Assembly: GCA_019186965.1 (NCBI GenBank)
Contig: JABARV010000001.1
Location: 1-64,000, forward strand
DNA length: 64,000 bases
Source: Turneriella sp.
GTDB taxonomy: Bacteria; Spirochaetota; Leptospiria; Turneriellales; Turneriellaceae
Direction: 5' to 3'
Below, one piece after another: positions 62,114 through 64,000 of this stretch (position 1 is its first letter; every line of letters begins with the position of its first letter). The notes beneath the pieces were generated by a model. The model was not told the DNA's origin. It worked only from the letters and a program-made list of their open reading frames with translations, and made no database searches. The position numbers were made by a program, and so were the translations under genes.

Positions 62114-63232
62114 ATGAAAAAAATAATAGTGGTAGCTATCGTAATGGGCTTGGTTTCTACCAATAGCGTATTTGCCGGCCCATTTACGATAAGTAATGTC
62201 ACCTGTACGGATAATATTGGAAATGTGTTGTGTAATACTTTTATAGATGATGTCCGAGCAAAACTCAAACAAGTAGAAACGGATATCAATAAGGGCTTAC
62301 CCCCCGTAGATGGTGAACGTTATGCTAATGGCATGGCAAACTCGGCGGTGTTGACGTCCAAAGGTTTGGGAGTTGATTACGCCAGCAACATTAAGCTCTT
62401 TACTGTTGGCGGTAGTGCAGGTATTGCTATTGACGCGGGTGCAAATGGCCTTTCAGGTATGAATAGCGGCGCAGCTACCCTGTCGGGCTTAGGAGGTTCA
62501 TTTTCAGGGGTATTGGGACTCAATCTTGGGATATTCCCAATGCCAAGGTTAGGACTTATCGATTTCAAGAGAATGGTTGTATTTCTCAACATTGGCTATG
62601 TCAATGTCGGCAGCCTTGTGGGAAAAGCTATGGGTGAAGGTGGCTCAGTTTCAGGTAGTCTCACCACCGTGGGTTTGAATGCCCGTTATCGGGTCATCCC
62701 AGAGGTCTCTTTCTTACCGTTTGGTTTGTTTGCATGGAGTGGTTTAGATGTCACTTCGGGTATCAACTATAGTAGTATGAAAATCCAACTCACAGCAGAG
62801 TTCGCAGAGTCGTTGAATGAAGATTTGGGAAGTGGCGTAACCATGTCTGGTAACTATAACGGGACATTAACTTTTGGCCCTGATCTTGGTATTTTAACGG
62901 TTCCTGTGGATGTATCATCAGGTATCCGTGTATTAAATATTTTTAGGTTGTATGCGGGCTTAGGGATAGATCTAAATCTTGGATATTCTGAGATTGCTGC
63001 TAAAGTGCCCGGAAAAGTCTCGGGTAGCCTTAGTGGCATGGGTGGTAGTGGCACGGTTAGTGCGGATGCAGGACTTGACTTAAGTGCTAAAGGCGCTGCT
63101 GACTATCTAGCGATGCGCTTTTTTAGTGGTATTCAACTGGATTTTAGTGTATTGAATATTTTTATGCAGTATAATACTGCGATTACCTCTGGTACACACG
63201 GTGTGTCAATGGGTGCAAGGGTATATTGGTAA
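62114..63232 (+). CDS. Outer-membrane/surface protein, Gly-Ser-rich
   Basis: A 372-aa product with a cleavable signal (MKKIIVVAIVMGLVSTNSVFA), then a soluble stretch with two cysteines (VTCTDNIGNVLCNTF) and a long Gly/Ser-rich region of amphipathic strands (GLGGSFSGVLGLNLGIF). It ends in GVSMGARVYW with a terminal aromatic residue as in outer-membrane barrels. It recalls the Lsa36-type leptospiral surface proteins, but this is only a general resemblance. Codon use looks more relaxed than in nearby genes. Upstream spacing supports the ATG (GCGGGA). Confidence 0.6.
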   Translation: MKKIIVVAIVMGLVSTNSVFAGPFTISNVTCTDNIGNVLCNTFIDDVRAKLKQVETDINKGLPPVDGERYANGMANSAVLTSKGLGVDYASNIKLFTVGGSAGIAIDAGANGLSGMNSGAATLSGLGGSFSGVLGLNLGIFPMPRLGLIDFKRMVVFLNIGYVNVGSLVGKAMGEGGSVSGSLTTVGLNARYRVIPEVSFLPFGLFAWSGLDVTSGINYSSMKIQLTAEFAESLNEDLGSGVTMSGNYNGTLTFGPDLGILTVPVDVSSGIRVLNIFRLYAGLGIDLNLGYSEIAAKVPGKVSGSLSGMGGSGTVSADAGLDLSAKGAADYLAMRFFSGIQLDFSVLNIFMQYNTAITSGTHGVSMGARVYW

Positions 63233-63248
63233 AATTACTCTTATGCGT

Positions 63249-63269
63249 GCGGGGTAACTATCGCCCCGC
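63249..63269 (+). other. GC hairpin before the last gene
   Basis: GCGGGG (63249-63254) and CCCCGC (63264-63269) pair around TAACTATCG. There is no T-run, so it is a weak terminator candidate for the surface-protein gene or a 5'-UTR hairpin of the next gene. Confidence 0.3.
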
Positions 63270-63301
63270 GTGATCTAGCGCCCTCTTTCGCGCAAGATGC
63301 G

Positions 63302-64000
63302 GTGCGTGTCGAGTTTTTGGGCGCAGCCGGTTTTGTAACAGGTTCGCGCACTCTCCTGGAACATAAAAATTTTCGGGTGTACGTCGATTGCGGCCTTTAC
63401 CAAGGGCCAAAGTACATCGAAGAGCGTAACTACGCGCCGCTCGAAAGCGATCCCTCAACCATCGACGCTATCCTTTTAACACACGCACATATCGACCATT
63501 CGGGGTTAATCCCACGGCTAGTGAAGGATGGCTTTACCGGAAAAATTTTCTGCACCAAGCCCACCGCAAAACTTTTATCCATCATTTTGCCCGACGCCGG
63601 GGGCATCCAAGAAGAAGAGTTCCGCCGCTTCTCGCAAAAAGAATTGAAGAAGCTGGGGCTCGATACGCCGCTTTTTACCAAGGAAAACGGTAAGGCTGCG
63701 CTTAAGCAAGTAAAAGCCGTTGAGTACAACCGTACGTTTAAAGTGGGACCTTTTACCTGCCGCTTTACGTGGGCGGGACATATTTTGGGGGCGGCGCATT
63801 TAAACGTGGAAAGCGGCGCGTTTAGTATGCTCTTTAGCGGCGACATTGGCCCCGAGGCGTCGTTCTTCCATAAACCGCTCACCCAACCCAAACCTGCTCG
63901 CGCCATCGTCGTCGAATCGACGTACGGCAACCGCGTGCGCGAAGAAGAAGACTATGAAAAAAAATTCAAAGACGCGGTGCGCTATGCAATCGAACGGCAG
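63302..64000 (+). CDS. MBL/beta-CASP-like metallo-hydrolase (RNase family), 5' part
   Basis: The reading frame runs off the window end (233 codons seen). VEFLGAAGFVTGSRTLLEH, VYVDCGLYQGPKYIEERN, LLTHAHIDHSGLIPRLVK (zinc motif HxHxDHxG), FTWAGHILGAAHLNVES and LFSGDIGPE match CPSF73/YSH1-like beta-CASP RNases. A GTG at 63302 was chosen because the family opening VRVEFLGAAG follows it; no ATG is in frame and the exact start is uncertain. A shadow frame on the minus strand is not real. Confidence 0.85.
   Translation, partial: MRVEFLGAAGFVTGSRTLLEHKNFRVYVDCGLYQGPKYIEERNYAPLESDPSTIDAILLTHAHIDHSGLIPRLVKDGFTGKIFCTKPTAKLLSIILPDAGGIQEEEFRRFSQKELKKLGLDTPLFTKENGKAALKQVKAVEYNRTFKVGPFTCRFTWAGHILGAAHLNVESGAFSMLFSGDIGPEASFFHKPLTQPKPARAIVVESTYGNRVREEEDYEKKFKDAVRYAIERQ

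Noticed and set aside
63430-63930. 166-codon minus-strand frame near the right end
   Set aside because: The plus strand encodes the conserved MBL motif LLTHAHIDHSG across the same bases.

Overview
The window looks like chromosome from a spirochaete of the Leptospira/Turneriella/Leptonema group. This is inferred from several lipoproteins with relaxed spirochaete-type lipoboxes (LVYSC, LAYC, SFGAC, SLSC), lipid A genes (lpxA, lpxD), a FlgM-like flagellar anti-sigma factor behind a sigma-28-type promoter, a probable DUF1564 protein and many Ig-like/FG-GAP/DUF1566 surface lipoproteins. No rRNA is present. One tRNA, Ala(GGC), was found.

Layout. 0.4-9.2 kb: acyl-CoA dehydrogenase, DUF4015 lipoprotein, dnaN-recF, truA, a secreted lipoprotein and an overlapping cheR-cheD-cheB set. 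9.4-18 kb: outer-membrane protein, DUF4143 ATPase, orphan TRAP binding protein, CrtC/AttH-like protein, then a TPP enzyme-BASS transporter-epimerase-SDR operon. 18-20.2 kb: small envelope proteins including a bufferin-like Cys-rich peptide. 20.2-29.3 kb: an accessory region with two REP-associated (Y1/HUH) transposases, their palindromic repeats, a REP-disrupted outer-membrane gene, a frameshifted DUF1566 lipoprotein and a decayed type I restriction-modification locus, interleaved with a CPA2 antiporter and hisS. 29.3-41 kb: gatA, a MuiA-like protein, flgM, a catalytically degenerate Fe-ADH homologue with its coupled partner, lpxD and a class II ribonucleotide reductase. 41-50.7 kb: a Phd/PIN toxin-antitoxin pair, SPFH protein plus NAD-kinase-like protein, and two giant lipoproteins. 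50.8-64 kb: lpxA-sthA; a STAS-ybeY-corC-recO operon read on the minus strand; tRNA-Ala; ribH-nusB; an MBL hydrolase-GHKL ATPase pair; an alpha/beta hydrolase; a SpoIIE-type phosphatase; an outer-membrane protein; and the start of an MBL/beta-CASP-like RNase.

The most unusual content is repeat DNA. (1) A stem-loop repeat with core GAGCCTCATGCGCCAACTC occurs 11 times at 9 intergenic loci, twice as head-to-head pairs forming 120-141 bp MITE-like inverted elements. Its stem shows a compensatory change between copies. (2) Two RAYT transposase genes each sit beside their own palindrome family. The families share the architecture TTGCCA-N3-GTTTAAAC-N3-TGGCAA, one is expanded into a 25-bp tandem array, and copies have altered host reading frames (HsdM C-terminus, an outer-membrane protein, probably the start of a lipoprotein). 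(3) A further TIR-bounded repeat (GGGGTTGTC...GACAACCCC) is present as a long and a deleted copy.

Functional themes are envelope biogenesis and surface lipoproteins, chemotaxis/motility control, and Ser/Thr partner-switching parts (STAS, GHKL ATPase and SpoIIE phosphatase within 7 kb). All assignments come from reading the sequence; no database search was run.
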